DNA of 64,000 nucleotides, from positions 8,680,001 to 8,744,000 of the forward strand of contig OY727102.1 of NCBI GenBank assembly GCA_963402885.1. The letters are read 5' to 3'. This stretch comes from Antedon bifida (taxonomy: Eukaryota > Echinodermata > Crinoidea > Comatulida > Antedonidae). Positions 13,601 to 23,582 of this stretch are shown here, piece after piece. How positions within the stretch are numbered: position 1 is the first letter of the stretch; every line of letters starts with the position of its first letter. Under the pieces are notes generated by a model. It saw only the letters and a list, made by a program, of their open reading frames with translations. It ran no database searches and was not told the origin of the DNA. Position numbers and translations under genes: made by a program.

Positions 13601-15630
13601 ACCTGATTCTAAAAAAGGATGAGACAAGAATGTTCATATTAAAACATTATTCTAGTCTCATACTTTTTTAGAATCAGGTTTTGTATTGTCCCTTGGTAAA
13701 AGTATTAAATTATTCTAGACAAACTTTCTAATACATCTCTCTAACAAAGATAGTGGAAATGCCTGTGTATATTTGCATAGGCTTGAATCGTGTCTAAGCA
13801 GATGACTGTGAAGTCAGTAAACATGAACTTTAAAGTTCATAATAAGGTCAAACGAAAGGTTATGTTGGCATAAATGGGCCCAAAAATATAGGGGTAGTAA
13901 GTAGGTGATTTTTTTTTATCAAAAAAGAATAAAAGAACAAACTTTAACTTTACTTTAAATTTTTATTCAGTATTAAGTATGTTATGGTCTGTTTGTTTAT
14001 TCTTGAATTTTGTTTTCTTTAAAATAAATAAAAATGTCCATATTTGTAGGGTCCATTCTGTTGCGCCAATATATTAAAAAATATAGTATAGGGAAAATTT
14101 AGTTCCAAGAAGCCAAGTATTTATTCAGCAAATTGCCCATTTATTACAGAAGATCAACAAAAATAAATTAATAACAGGTACTTTCTAGAGCTGAGCCATG
14201 CATACAGGGCCTAATGCATTGAGACACGTGACCACTATATGACGATGCAAGCCAAGAAACAAAAGGCTGCGTAACAAAGTGTTATAACGACCGTCTACCG
14301 CCGAGAGTTGTAAACATGTGTTTTGTTGCTGCCATGTCTCTCTTTCGATCTCTAGTTTTAATTGGCTGTTGTCTGAATCGTCCATTTAATGAGGTAACTT
14401 GTATATTGTAAATAAAGTTTTTAGTTAAAATATTGATTGATTGTATAATTTTTTCTTGTAAAAATGTTATGTGTATTAAAAAATAAATATCATAATGATA
14501 TTTTCAATAGCACACTGAATTAATTGACTCTCTATGGAACGGTGGAATTTACCCTTTTGTCGGTAACATACGCACATCATCAAAGGCGTGATTGACTTGC
14601 TAGGTGCAATTCATTTGCTAGATGCTTTGATTGTACGCACGCTCTCACCCAGACCATGACCAGACAGTGGGCAGACCCTGTCCACGCCTAAATATAGCGC
14701 AATGTCGTTGGTATACGTAACACAAAAGAAGCGGCGCTAATTTCAGATTTAATTTGAAAAAAAATTATGTACAAATACTGTTTTGTTTTTTTTCCTTTCA
14801 TTAAAAATCATTAAATAAAATAATTACATTGCGATGGACATTACACAAAGTATCTTACAGAAAATGGTAAACACAGGTTTTATTTTCTTGACTGGGCTTT
14901 TGTCAACCCCAAACACCGTTTTGTTTACTGTGTGCAAGCCTACACGAACCGGTAACCAATGATATACGAAACACGGCCCCTAACCACAATCCAGTATTAA
15001 AAGACCAGTATTTAACTGCTCACCTAACTATTATACTACAGTAAGCAGACCCCTGACGTTCCTATTCAATAGGCATATTTCTTTGACTTGAATTCTCCAC
15101 GATATCACTGGCCTAGCCTAGTCTATAATGATAACAGCCAACGAAATTGCAGACGTACGTAAGGAGTATATGAAAGCGAAAGGGGCTAAGCCTAGCATGA
15201 TAGACAAGAACAAGCGATATTTACGTTAATGGAAATTAATTTACTTCCTTCGACGCTGTAGTATACATCTATGCATACGATTGGAAGACTATATGTATGT
15301 TTTTATAAATCAATATCTGCTATAAAATCGCATCTTCGCCAATGCGAAGCAAAACCAAAATGTCGGAAAACTTTGATAGTTTTTACCACATACACACTAT
15401 AGGGATTAGAAGAGTTCCTTTGCATTAATAATAACACTAAAATTACAAACCTTCTCCCCATGTCCTCTCAATATTACAGCTACATCTGTGATAGGCTCAT
15501 TGGGCGTAGATGATGCCTTTAAATGGCAGTCATTTTGCAGCCCCTCTTCTAACGATCTAGAGGTCTCAGATAGCCCAGCCACTATTAGATACTCGGCTAC
15601 CCGAGGACCATCCTGTTCTACCGTCATCAT
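1607..15630 (-). CDS. DENND4: DENND4-family Rab guanine-nucleotide exchange factor, N-terminal 606 residues (3' part outside window)
   Basis: Coding exons in transcript order: 15451-15630, 8740-8876, 8115-8316, 7369-7498, 6789-6958, 6135-6364, 5090-5156, 4633-4833, 4042-4217, 3085-3127, 2768-2908, 1607-1748. All have GT/AG borders and phases join without a break. The protein starts [20 protein letters not shown]. An MABP domain follows (about residues 40-200; [19 protein letters not shown]-like [13 protein letters not shown]). Then comes uDENN ([38 protein letters not shown]), the DENN core ([68 protein letters not shown]) and the start of dDENN. DENND4/Crag proteins activate Rab10 and related Rabs in polarised and exocytic traffic; that role comes from family knowledge. 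Vertebrates have DENND4A, B and C; a single invertebrate orthologue is likely, so no letter is assigned. The last exon ends in phase 1 and continues beyond base 1. The 6.6-kb intron 1 is the largest. Confidence 0.95.
2126..2151. repeat. Perfect 26-bp palindrome flanked by TTTGTAC direct repeats
   Basis: CATGGAACTATAA is followed directly by its exact reverse complement. TTTGTAC stands on both sides, like a seven-base target duplication around a minimal inverted-repeat remnant. Lies in a DENND4 intron. Confidence 0.6.
2200..2475 (-). mobile_element. Truncated TTAA-type MITE with extra flanking homology
   Basis: Ends with AGGGACAAAATATCTTTAA at 2398-2416 and matches the inside of the complete MITE at 50,253-50,603 in reverse orientation. 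Beyond the terminal TTAA it continues to match the flank of the copy at 32,725-33,010 (CTGTTACGTC and AGAAATATTTCTTGTTTA), so both derive from a larger element carrying this MITE. Confidence 0.5.
7600..7800. mobile_element. Retroelement 3' tail and MITE-like fragments
   Basis: Position 7,709-7,760 reads AGATTCAAGATTCAAGAAAT then TTTATTTGTCCATAAAAATG, a reversed non-LTR retrotransposon 3' end of the Rex1/CR1 style. The preceding ACCGTATTTATTCAAAT matches, inverted, GAATAAATATGGTA near 52,175-52,190. No coding content. Confidence 0.35.
10695..11197. mobile_element. Pogo/Tigger-like MITE with TA target duplication
   Basis: Left end CAGTAGAACCTCC then TTTTACGTAC; right end GTACGTAAAAC then GAAGGTTCTACTG. 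These are near-perfect inverted repeats of about 25 bp with TA on both sides (10,693-10,694 and 11,198-11,199). The interior has repeated GTACGTAAAA(T/C)AAGG motifs near both ends and a TAGGCCTAG cluster in the middle. No transposase. Confidence 0.8.
13126..13482. mobile_element. TTAA-flanked MITE, AGGACAACT type
   Basis: TTAAAGGACAACTTGACC at the left and GGTCTAGTTGTCCTTTAA at the right, with further paired sequence (GAGGACCATATTTTAA / TTAAAATATGGTCCTTGG). The TTAA at each end is consistent with a four-base target duplication. Non-coding. Confidence 0.8.
13596..13684. repeat. 89-nt near-perfect hairpin
   Basis: Arms of about 39 nt (ACAAAACCTGATTCTAAAAA on one side, TTTTTAGAATCAGGTTTTGT on the other) enclose a ~10-nt loop near CATATTA. 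Only a few mismatches. It could be the tip of a small MITE or a hairpin RNA precursor; there is no expression evidence. Confidence 0.6.
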
Positions 15631-15649
15631 TCCTTCATTTCTTTATCAT
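15627..15649 (-). promoter_or_regulatory. Two minimal upstream ORFs abutting the DENND4 start codon
   Basis: A splice acceptor (tttacag) ends at 15650, so the exon carrying the start codon begins at 15649 and a non-coding 5' exon must lie upstream; I could not place it. The short leader in this exon holds ATG ATA AAG AAA TGA (15649-15635) and ATG AAG GAA TGA (15638-15627). The second stop overlaps the main ATG at 15630. A second in-frame ATG follows at 15627. Such overlapping stop-start arrangements can reduce or re-route initiation. That effect is inference. Confidence 0.45.
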
Positions 15650-16414
15650 CTGTAAATATATAAAAAATAAAAATTGGTTAAATACTAATTTCAAACTTTT
15701 GAAAGTGTAGGTAAAATAAGTGCCACGTACAAGGATAAACCAACAATAGCCCTTTTCTCTACAATACAAGGAGAACAAGAAATAAAATTTAGTTTCATAT
15801 TCTACAAAACCGTCCTCAAATGGGAAAGTCAGAACATCTTTGGAAAGAAAGAGCTATTTATTGGTTTTCTAAGTAAGCTAGTCATGAAATAAAGTAATAT
15901 ATTATGAAAATGAGATTACATCTTAACAATTATGATTACCGTCTTCAGAAATCAAGAAAATTAAGCAACATAAAGTGTTTTCAAAAGGCGTCCTACTACT
16001 AATAACTTGTATTTTTCAGAATTTATCAAGCTTCTACAGCATTTTAGAGACTTATAGATTGTGTGAACATGCACACCACGGTCACGTCCACATGGGTCAT
16101 AGTCGACTGTTCCTGTCGATAGATATAAATAGGTATCCCAATGAAGCGGATTTTCGTTACGGCGATTTGAACACATTCGTGAAATTTCAAAAAGTGACGT
16201 GTCTTTAAAAGTTAAAAATATACTATTTCTTATGTACCCATGTGAATAAAAATTATATGTTTGGAAAGATCTTGTTTAAGGGTTTATTGATGTATTTTTA
16301 ATCTATGTTTTTTAAATATGTTAACAGAAAACGCGAGTTAAAAATGAGGTACAAAAGCCGGAGAGCTAAAATCAGCGCGCTAAAAATAACTTTGGAAAAA
16401 ACACCTACCCATTT

Positions 16415-17278
16415 TCAAAACACGATCACACGGCAGCCATAATAGGTGGTGGAGTAATTTTGCATGTTATCAGGCTTTAAATAATCTTTATTTTTATATG
16501 CAAATCGGTTAATATTATTATGTACATTCGCCTCAAATGTCATTTTTTTTTTTTTTTGTCTTTCTCATTATAAAAATCTGGCTAATTTAGTATTGAATTG
16601 AAGCTAATTTATATTTCTGTTTGATAAACCACATTGTTTTATTTGACTTTGTATGGCCGTCGTGCGAAGAGGCCTACAAGACCAACCACTTAAAAAAATA
16701 ATCCCTACCGAAAATAAAAGCCATTACCATTTTCCTTGCAGGGGGTTCAGTTCTCAGACTATTACTAAATTACTGTCACCCAGGCAATGTGCATGGTATG
16801 CATGTATTAGCGAGTTAATTAATGATTAAATACCCTCACAGTGGAATGTTCCATTTTCAGAACATGAGGCATGACGAAAAATTTCGCTTCTCATGAAATA
16901 TTTGCTTCGAAATGTCAATTTTACCGATTTGTTCAATTATTTAATAAATGGAGTATTTATCAAGCTCTACTATATAAAGCAAGTACGTTAGGAATAAATG
17001 CACCGAAGGAATTTAAGAAGCTTTAAATTTGCTATGCAGCGGCCGTAACCCATTCTATCTAAGCGCCCGAAACGTGCTTTGGTCAGGGTTGCCGTTGTAT
17101 GTATATGCTGTTTCTTGGCCTAAATTTTATTCCGTATATTTCAATTTAAAGTGCACCTTACGGTTAGAATAATCAAAAGGGAAATAAAACTAAACATGTT
17201 AACATTACACTATTGAGGTAATTACTTAGTTAAATTTAAAATTCGTCTGCTTTCTTCCCGATATTTCTTAGGCAGAAT
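16415..17278 (-). repeat. Inverted copy of the 0.3-1.3 kb repeat
   Basis: The reverse complement matches 327-1,330: shared blocks include TTCAAAACACGATC, TAATAGGTGGTGGAGTAATT, CTGGCTAATTTAGTATTGAA, AAATTTGCTATG(C), GCACCTTACGGTTAGAATAA and GATATTTCTTAGGCAGAAT. It lies upstream of the DENND4 first coding exon, so the two copies face each other across 15 kb of the gene. Confidence 0.7.
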
Positions 17279-20200
17279 CAGTCGACGTACCAGTCGCCTA
17301 GCGCATGCGCATATCATAAAAATGATGTAATAGGGTAGCAGTCGATATAATCGACGTGAAAATCTAAAAGTCCCTATTGTTCAGTACAGTGAATGCTACC
17401 CTTAGTTTATACTGTTGTTGAAATAACTTGCATAAACCATAGGGAATACATCATAGATTTTCAGATATAAAATAAATGAACGTAACTATTATGATGGATG
17501 CGCCAAAAAGGAGAAGGATGATGAATAATATTATATAATAACAATGAAGAATAACAATGGTACCTTCTACCTCCACAATTTCTAGCAAGCTAAAGTTAGG
17601 TTAGATAATAATTATCATGTCACAATTAAACTACCTACCTGCACATTTATTCAATAATAATTTATTTCATAACCAACTTGGATTATTTATATGGAACACA
17701 TTAATTATTTTTCAATGTATTAATGTAAAAAATGATATCCTGTTGTCTGGGCTCGCACTGGCCGATCGCCAAGTCGCCATGGGCGAAAACTTTTCCAGAT
17801 TGGCGAAAAATAAAACGGCTATTTTAGCCATTTTGGCGATGACATATGATAAAATAGATAATCAAATAATCATTTTGGCGAAAGCATAAAGTCCAACTAA
17901 AAGGTCCATTTGTCGATCTTCAAGCATTTATTTTGTTCGTTATAATGTTGTTTACTTCAAGCTTCATTTTCGTCAACTTGTTTCGTTGTACCAGGCGTCT
18001 CTTTGACAGAGAGACAGACATTACACGACACATGGATGATGGAGTCTACCCAAACTATCACGTGTTGCGCTGCACAAACGATCGACGACTCGACAGCCGA
18101 CAGTCGGCTATTTACCGGGATTGTCTATTTTTCGATAGCGGTGTACTTTTCAGATTCAAAAGAAACATATTATCTTCAATCAATGAATGATCTTATCAAA
18201 ATCAATATTTATGCATTATGCATTTTAGGCTCCAATAATGTAGTTTCATATTTGACCCTTAATAAAGTTTCCTCGTGCGTGCAGTGCGTCAGTAGAGTAA
18301 ACAAAACAACATTCGGGAAATGGTAGAGTCTAACGGGGATTTAGCTAAACACACACATGCATTTGTTGCGGACTATATAAACAGCAAGGCCGGCCGCCGG
18401 CTTCTGTGTTGGGTAATAAATAATCGGGCCGGGATGGTATAAATTTCTCCCCCGACAGAAACACTTTTTCCCTGCTGTGCTTTGGCCTATATTATCTGCA
18501 CGTTCAACAACGATACGAGTGTTCGTTTGCTAGAAATATTTTTAGCATATACGACGTACCGTCGTACATAATTTTGTAGGCCTAGGCCTGCGCTACTGCA
18601 CTTTCGCACCTCTTGAGCATACCCAATTTAAAAACATTCACCCGCTGCGCGGCGGTGACCGTGAAAGTCTTAGGACACGATTTTCGCGTCGTACGGAAGC
18701 CACCAGCCAAGCGTAAAAAAACAAAAATAACATAGCGTTCAGGGGATTTCAGAAAATTGTAAAATGTTTCTTATTAAATTGAAAACTGTATGAATGCTGT
18801 ATGATTAAAAACAATTTGAACAATTGTTTTGATCATATAATACAACAACAATTATTTTTTCAAATCATATATACAGTGATTTAGGCATGGCTCTCTCTCC
18901 CCAAATACCTTACAAAAACGTTCAGGGAACAGTGTATAATAGACCTATTGACATAGATAAATTAACTAAAATGTTTTTACCATTATATTTCAACAATTTT
19001 TAATTTTGGCTAATGACCGATTCATTTGGCTAAATAAAAAAATTGGACTTTAGCCATCTTGGCTATAGATAAACTGATTTGACTAAAAAAAATATTTTGA
19101 CTTTCGCCAAATGGCTAAACTTAATGAAATGTTAGGGCTACCCCAGTGTTGTTATGATATTAGCATTGTCCTTTAAGAGGATTTACCAAAGTGTTAGTCA
19201 ACATAGTATTAAGATATCATTTTGGACATTTACGTGTTGTTTTGATTGCAAAAGTATAAAATGTGTGTAAATGTACAACAGAGGAAATGTGGATTAGGTC
19301 CTCTATGGACACACAACAGCCACAGTGCTTCCCTAATACTTTACAAAAGTGCACAGGTTCATATTAATGTACACAACAATGAGATTAAGTAAAAGTCTTG
19401 CTAAAGAATGCAATAGGTCTCAAACCCATGAATGTTACATGTTAATCCCATATCCCTTATTGAACTGCTATGTCTAATAATTTGATACAATAAAAAACAA
19501 TGGTAACTCCTACTGGTTTCTAGCAATCACAGAAAATAGAACTCTGTTTTAAATCATTCTTTTATAGTAGTTCAACCCCTTAACTGCACAGCGTTAGTCC
19601 CCCCTATGTACGCAATATTTTTTTTTTAAAGTGATTTTAATAAATAATTGTTGTTGAAGGCCAAATGAGAGGGCACCGACAACACTGGCCGCGGTAAAAT
19701 TTGAGGTCTGAAAAAGTGAACTCCCTTTTAGACTATGATTATTGTGTTTGGTACATCGCAAAAACCAATAGTAAATACCCGCATTAAAAACGAATTCAAA
19801 ATCCTGAACAATTTCTTTTATTTGGCAATAATTTCTTGTAAGCAACAGCAAGCAAATTTTTGCCTGGTCGACATTTCTTTTAAAGATGCCTAGAAGAAGA
19901 CCTAGTATTTCATATGCACATTAAACCAAATGATGTTAAGATGCCACTAATCAATCTAATTATATTTAAGATTTTGATAAAAACCTAAAATGTATGCTTT
20001 TGTTGAAGAACAACTAAATGCACTAATACAATACACAAAATAAAGGCATAGCATGTTTTCTATACTTAGCTCACAAGATAATCACTTAGCAGTAGCACAT
20101 TAAATAGTAGAAAACAGAGAAGAACTATAATGCATTTGTTCAAAGGATGATGACATAATAAGATTAACCATTTCACCCTAAGGTAGAAACCAGACGAGTT

Positions 20201-20520
20201 TGCCAGGTCTTGAACTTGGCTGATTTCCTACAGTTTCATATAATTTCCGTTTTCGTACTTTGCTTATGTTACATTCATATGCAAAATGCTACAGTACATC
20301 ACCATTGAGGCTATATTGAAATATAAATTACAATACATCCATCATCAGTGTTCTCCCAATATAGAAATCAAGTCTGGCATATTAAGCAAAGTACCAAATT
20401 ATTGATATACTAAGATGTAACTAATCTACTACTAAATACAAAAAAAGTCAAATAACATTGTACAAAAGATAGCCTTTGGTTGCTCTTGGTCTATTTTTTA
20501 AAAGGTTAGGCCTAACTGAG

Positions 20521-20822
20521 TGAGGGCGTGTGGCGCTGTGTGTTGGACGTTCGACTACTGATCGTTAGACCGAGGTTTGAATCCAACTCTCGCCGCATTG
20601 CTTGTATCCTTAGGCAAGATACTTTACTTACGTTTGCCTCTCTCCACCCAGGTGTATAATTGGGAACCCGGTTAGATCAAGACACAACTTTGCGCTGATT
20701 ACTAGCTGCATATATGGGAGTATGTTTCCATAGGTGTTTGATCAGGAAATGACTGGGGTAATAATGTTCAGCGCATTGAGAGCTTGCTTATATGCGCTAT
20801 ATAAGAATGAATTATTATTAAC
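20521..20822 (+). mobile_element. tRNA-derived SINE
   Basis: The head carries RNA polymerase III promoter elements: a box A-like GTGGCGCTGTGTG near 20,529 and box B GGTTTGAATCC at 20,574-20,584. The body includes CCTTAGGCAAGATACTTTAC, CCTCTCTCCACCCAGGTGTA and CGCTATATAAGAATGAATTA, then an ATT-rich tail. This body is of a type I recall from sea urchin and other deuterostome SINE2 families. It is not a functional tRNA: the head cannot form a complete cloverleaf. Confidence 0.75.
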
Positions 20823-21724
20823 TGACACCATCTTTAATACTGGTTGGAGCCAATTTAGTGTGGCAAATCTTGCTAGCAAAACCTTTGGTAGAACACTGAT
20901 CCTATAGAAGAAGAAACTCTAATCTACCCAACACAATTATAAGTGAAATAAAAGTACTAATGAACACTTTACTTTAGTAATTTTACTATTTGAATTGAGC
21001 TTCCCAAAACCCCAGATGCACGCACAGGAAGTCGCATTCAAGATGTTCAGCCGAGAGCTCATGGTGTTAAAAAGCTTAGAGTGGGTACAAAGCAATGAAG
21101 TTTGATGAAAGATGCAGCCCAAGATTTTAATTATTGAGAATTTATACTACATAGTGTGCTATACAATTAAAGGGCTACTCTTATTAGGACTGTTTTCATA
21201 TTCTTTCTATCTATTTATTTATCTATTGAGTATGGATGAATTAAATTAATTCATCTATGGATAGAGCTACTGATATGACAATGCTGCTACAATAGCTACC
21301 ATTATGTTTCAAATCTACCTGTCTTTGAATGTGTACAGTAGAAGAATCTATGTGACTGGAGTTAATATAATCCAAACCTAAAAGGCACTATAACACTCTT
21401 TTCTAGAGAAATACATTATTACTACCACTCTATATTCAGGGATCATCTTAATTCATTCATGAGCAGCAACACCAGCTGCCTATTGTACCCATTCTCAAAC
21501 AACTACCTTTCTTTTTCTGTATGGTACGGGATTATCATTTCTTGAAATCGAAGTGTAGAGTATCTTGCTAAACAGTTATAGAAACAAATGTTTCATGGAT
21601 GTTCTGGTGTGAGATGCTAGAGTTGCCTAAAGTCATCAGATTGCTTGGGTTGAAGACAATGGTCGAGTCGGAAATTCCCAGTTTTTAAAGCTTCACTTCT
21701 ATTATTTAACAACATTGCCAATAG

Positions 21725-22421
21725 AGCCCCTTTCTCACAGAGCTGTGTGCCAGGAATATTGCGAGAATATACCATTACCATGCCGGTATGGTTTTCTGTG
21801 TGAACGGGTCATCTTGGCATCATGCCGGCATTGACATGACCTGCTTTAGACCTAGTAATATTACTAGGGATATTCCCCGCAATGCCAGACAGGCATTCTG
21901 TGAGAACGTAACGCCGTTATATTCCGGGGTTATATTTAATTCCCTGTCGAGGCTTTGACATCTTGCGCGGTCAAGTGTATCACTTTGGCGCCGATTCATT
22001 CAATTCAGAGCTGCTTAAAATAAGGGGACAAGAAGAAATTTCTAGCATAATCTATAGGCCTAGGCTAGGCCTTTGTCGCCTTGTAAATTGTACAGCCTTC
22101 TAAGGTGTTTTACAGATTGCCGATGACGGCTAATTAATTGCTGTACCTGTATAATATATGCACAATATACTGTACATAGCATGTATTGCATAAATATGCT
22201 ATAAAGGAAGATAATAATCTGTAACTTAAAATTCGCCACCATATATCGCTAGACAAAAATAATAACAATAAAGGACGCCCTCAATAATTATTTTGTCTTT
22301 TTATTGGCCGAATATACCCGACTCCTTTCTCACAGAAAGCCGGTATATACCGGTTATATTTCCGGCACGACACCAGCATAATACCGGTATATTGCAGGCA
22401 CATCTGTAAGAAAGGGGCTTA
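21725..22421. mobile_element. Non-autonomous inverted-repeat element, AGCCCCTTTCT type
   Basis: Left end AGCCCCTTTCTCACAGA(GCTGT)GTGCC; right end GGCACATCTGTAAGAAAGGGGCT. Several subterminal motifs such as GCCGGTATG, ATACCGGTATA and TTCCGGCAC add partial symmetry. No open reading frame of substance. Confidence 0.65.
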
Positions 22422-22703
22422 ATTAACAACACATTAGGCCTGTGAACAATTTCAAAGAACAAAAAAGGAATTACTATACTGTACATGAAATTGTCCATCA
22501 TCAGCATGTTTATCTTTTCTTTTCTTTTTATTATCTTATTCTTTAATTGATCTTAATTGAGAAATATACAAAGGATCCTACTGTAGGTCAAATTTACAGG
22601 GAACATAAACCTGACAACGAAAATAAATACTATTAAATCAATCAATAAAACAATTTTTACTAGGTTTACATCAGACAGAAATGCATCTCTGCCAGAACAA
22701 TGA

Positions 22704-23582
22704 AAGTATTCAACCAGTACTGTACATGTACAGTATTCAACCAGTACTGTACATGTACAGTATTCAATCAGTACTGTACATGGACAGTATTCAATCAGTA
22801 CTGTACATGGACAGTATTCAATCAGTACTGTACATGGACAGTATTCAATCAGTACTGTACATGGACAGTATGGACAGTATTCAATCAGTACTGTACATGG
22901 ACAGTATTTAACCAATACTGCACATGGACAGTATTCAATCAGTACTGTACATGGATAGTATTTAATCAATACTGTACATGGACAGTATTCAATCAGTACT
23001 GTACATGGACATTATTTAACCAATACTGCACATGGACATTATTTAATCAGTACTGTACATGGACAGTATTCAATCAATATTGTACATGGACAGTATTCAA
23101 TCAGTACTGTACATGGACAGTATTCAATCAGTACTGTACATGGACAGTATTCAATCAGTACTGTACATGGACAGTATTCAATCAGTACTGTACATGGACA
23201 GTATTCAATCAGTACTGTACATGGACAGTATCAGTACTGTACATGGACAGTATTCAATCAGTACTGTACATGGACCGTATTCAATCAGTACTGTACATGG
23301 ACAGTATTCAATCAGTACTGTACATGGACAGTATCAGTACTGTACATGGACAGTATTCAATCAGTACTGTACATGGACAGTATCAGTACTGTACATGGAC
23401 AGTATTCAATCAGTACTGTACATGGACAGTATCAGTACTGTACATGGACAGTATTCAATCAGTACTGTACATGGACCGTATTCAATCAGTACTGCACATG
23501 GACAGTATTCAATCAGTACTGTACATGGACAGTATCAGTACTGTACATGGACAGTATTTAATCAGTACTGTACATGGACAGT
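22704..23582. repeat. Minisatellite, 27-bp unit with 22-bp variants
   Basis: The unit CAGTATTCAATCAGTACTGT then ACATGGA is repeated a little over thirty times. Some units are shortened to CAGTATCAGTACTGTACATG-GA (22 bp). The first two units carry ACATGTACAG and the rest ACATGGACAG. Because 27 is divisible by three and the unit lacks stops in several frames, long spurious open frames appear on both strands. These have no initiation context or flanking exons and I do not call them genes. Confidence 0.9.

Larger units (their letters stand above)
8877..15450. other. DENND4 intron 1 with MITEs, no internal gene
   Basis: Contains the pogo-like MITE (10,695-11,197), a ~95-bp hairpin near 11,230-11,325 (GCTGTTTCCGCTGC and GCAGCAGAAACAGT), the TTAA MITE (13,126-13,482) and an 89-nt hairpin (13,596-13,684). 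The short open frames inside have no recognisable domain. Confidence 0.5.
15650..22703. other. Intergenic repeat-rich region upstream of DENND4
   Basis: No exon recognised. Holds the inverted 1-kb repeat (16,415-17,278), a possible element at about 17,745-19,145 whose two ends carry GGCGAAA/GGCTAAA-rich sequence, the SINE (20,521-20,822) and an inverted-repeat element (21,725-22,421). A DENND4 promoter and 5' non-coding exon must lie somewhere in or beyond this stretch; the GC-richer part near 18,360-18,720 is one candidate. Confidence 0.4.

Noticed and set aside
20521-20600. tRNA gene
   Set aside because: Box A and B are recognisable but the arms do not form a proper cloverleaf, and the SINE body follows directly.
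22704-23582. CRISPR-like array
   Set aside because: Units are contiguous with no unique spacers, and the window is plainly eukaryotic.
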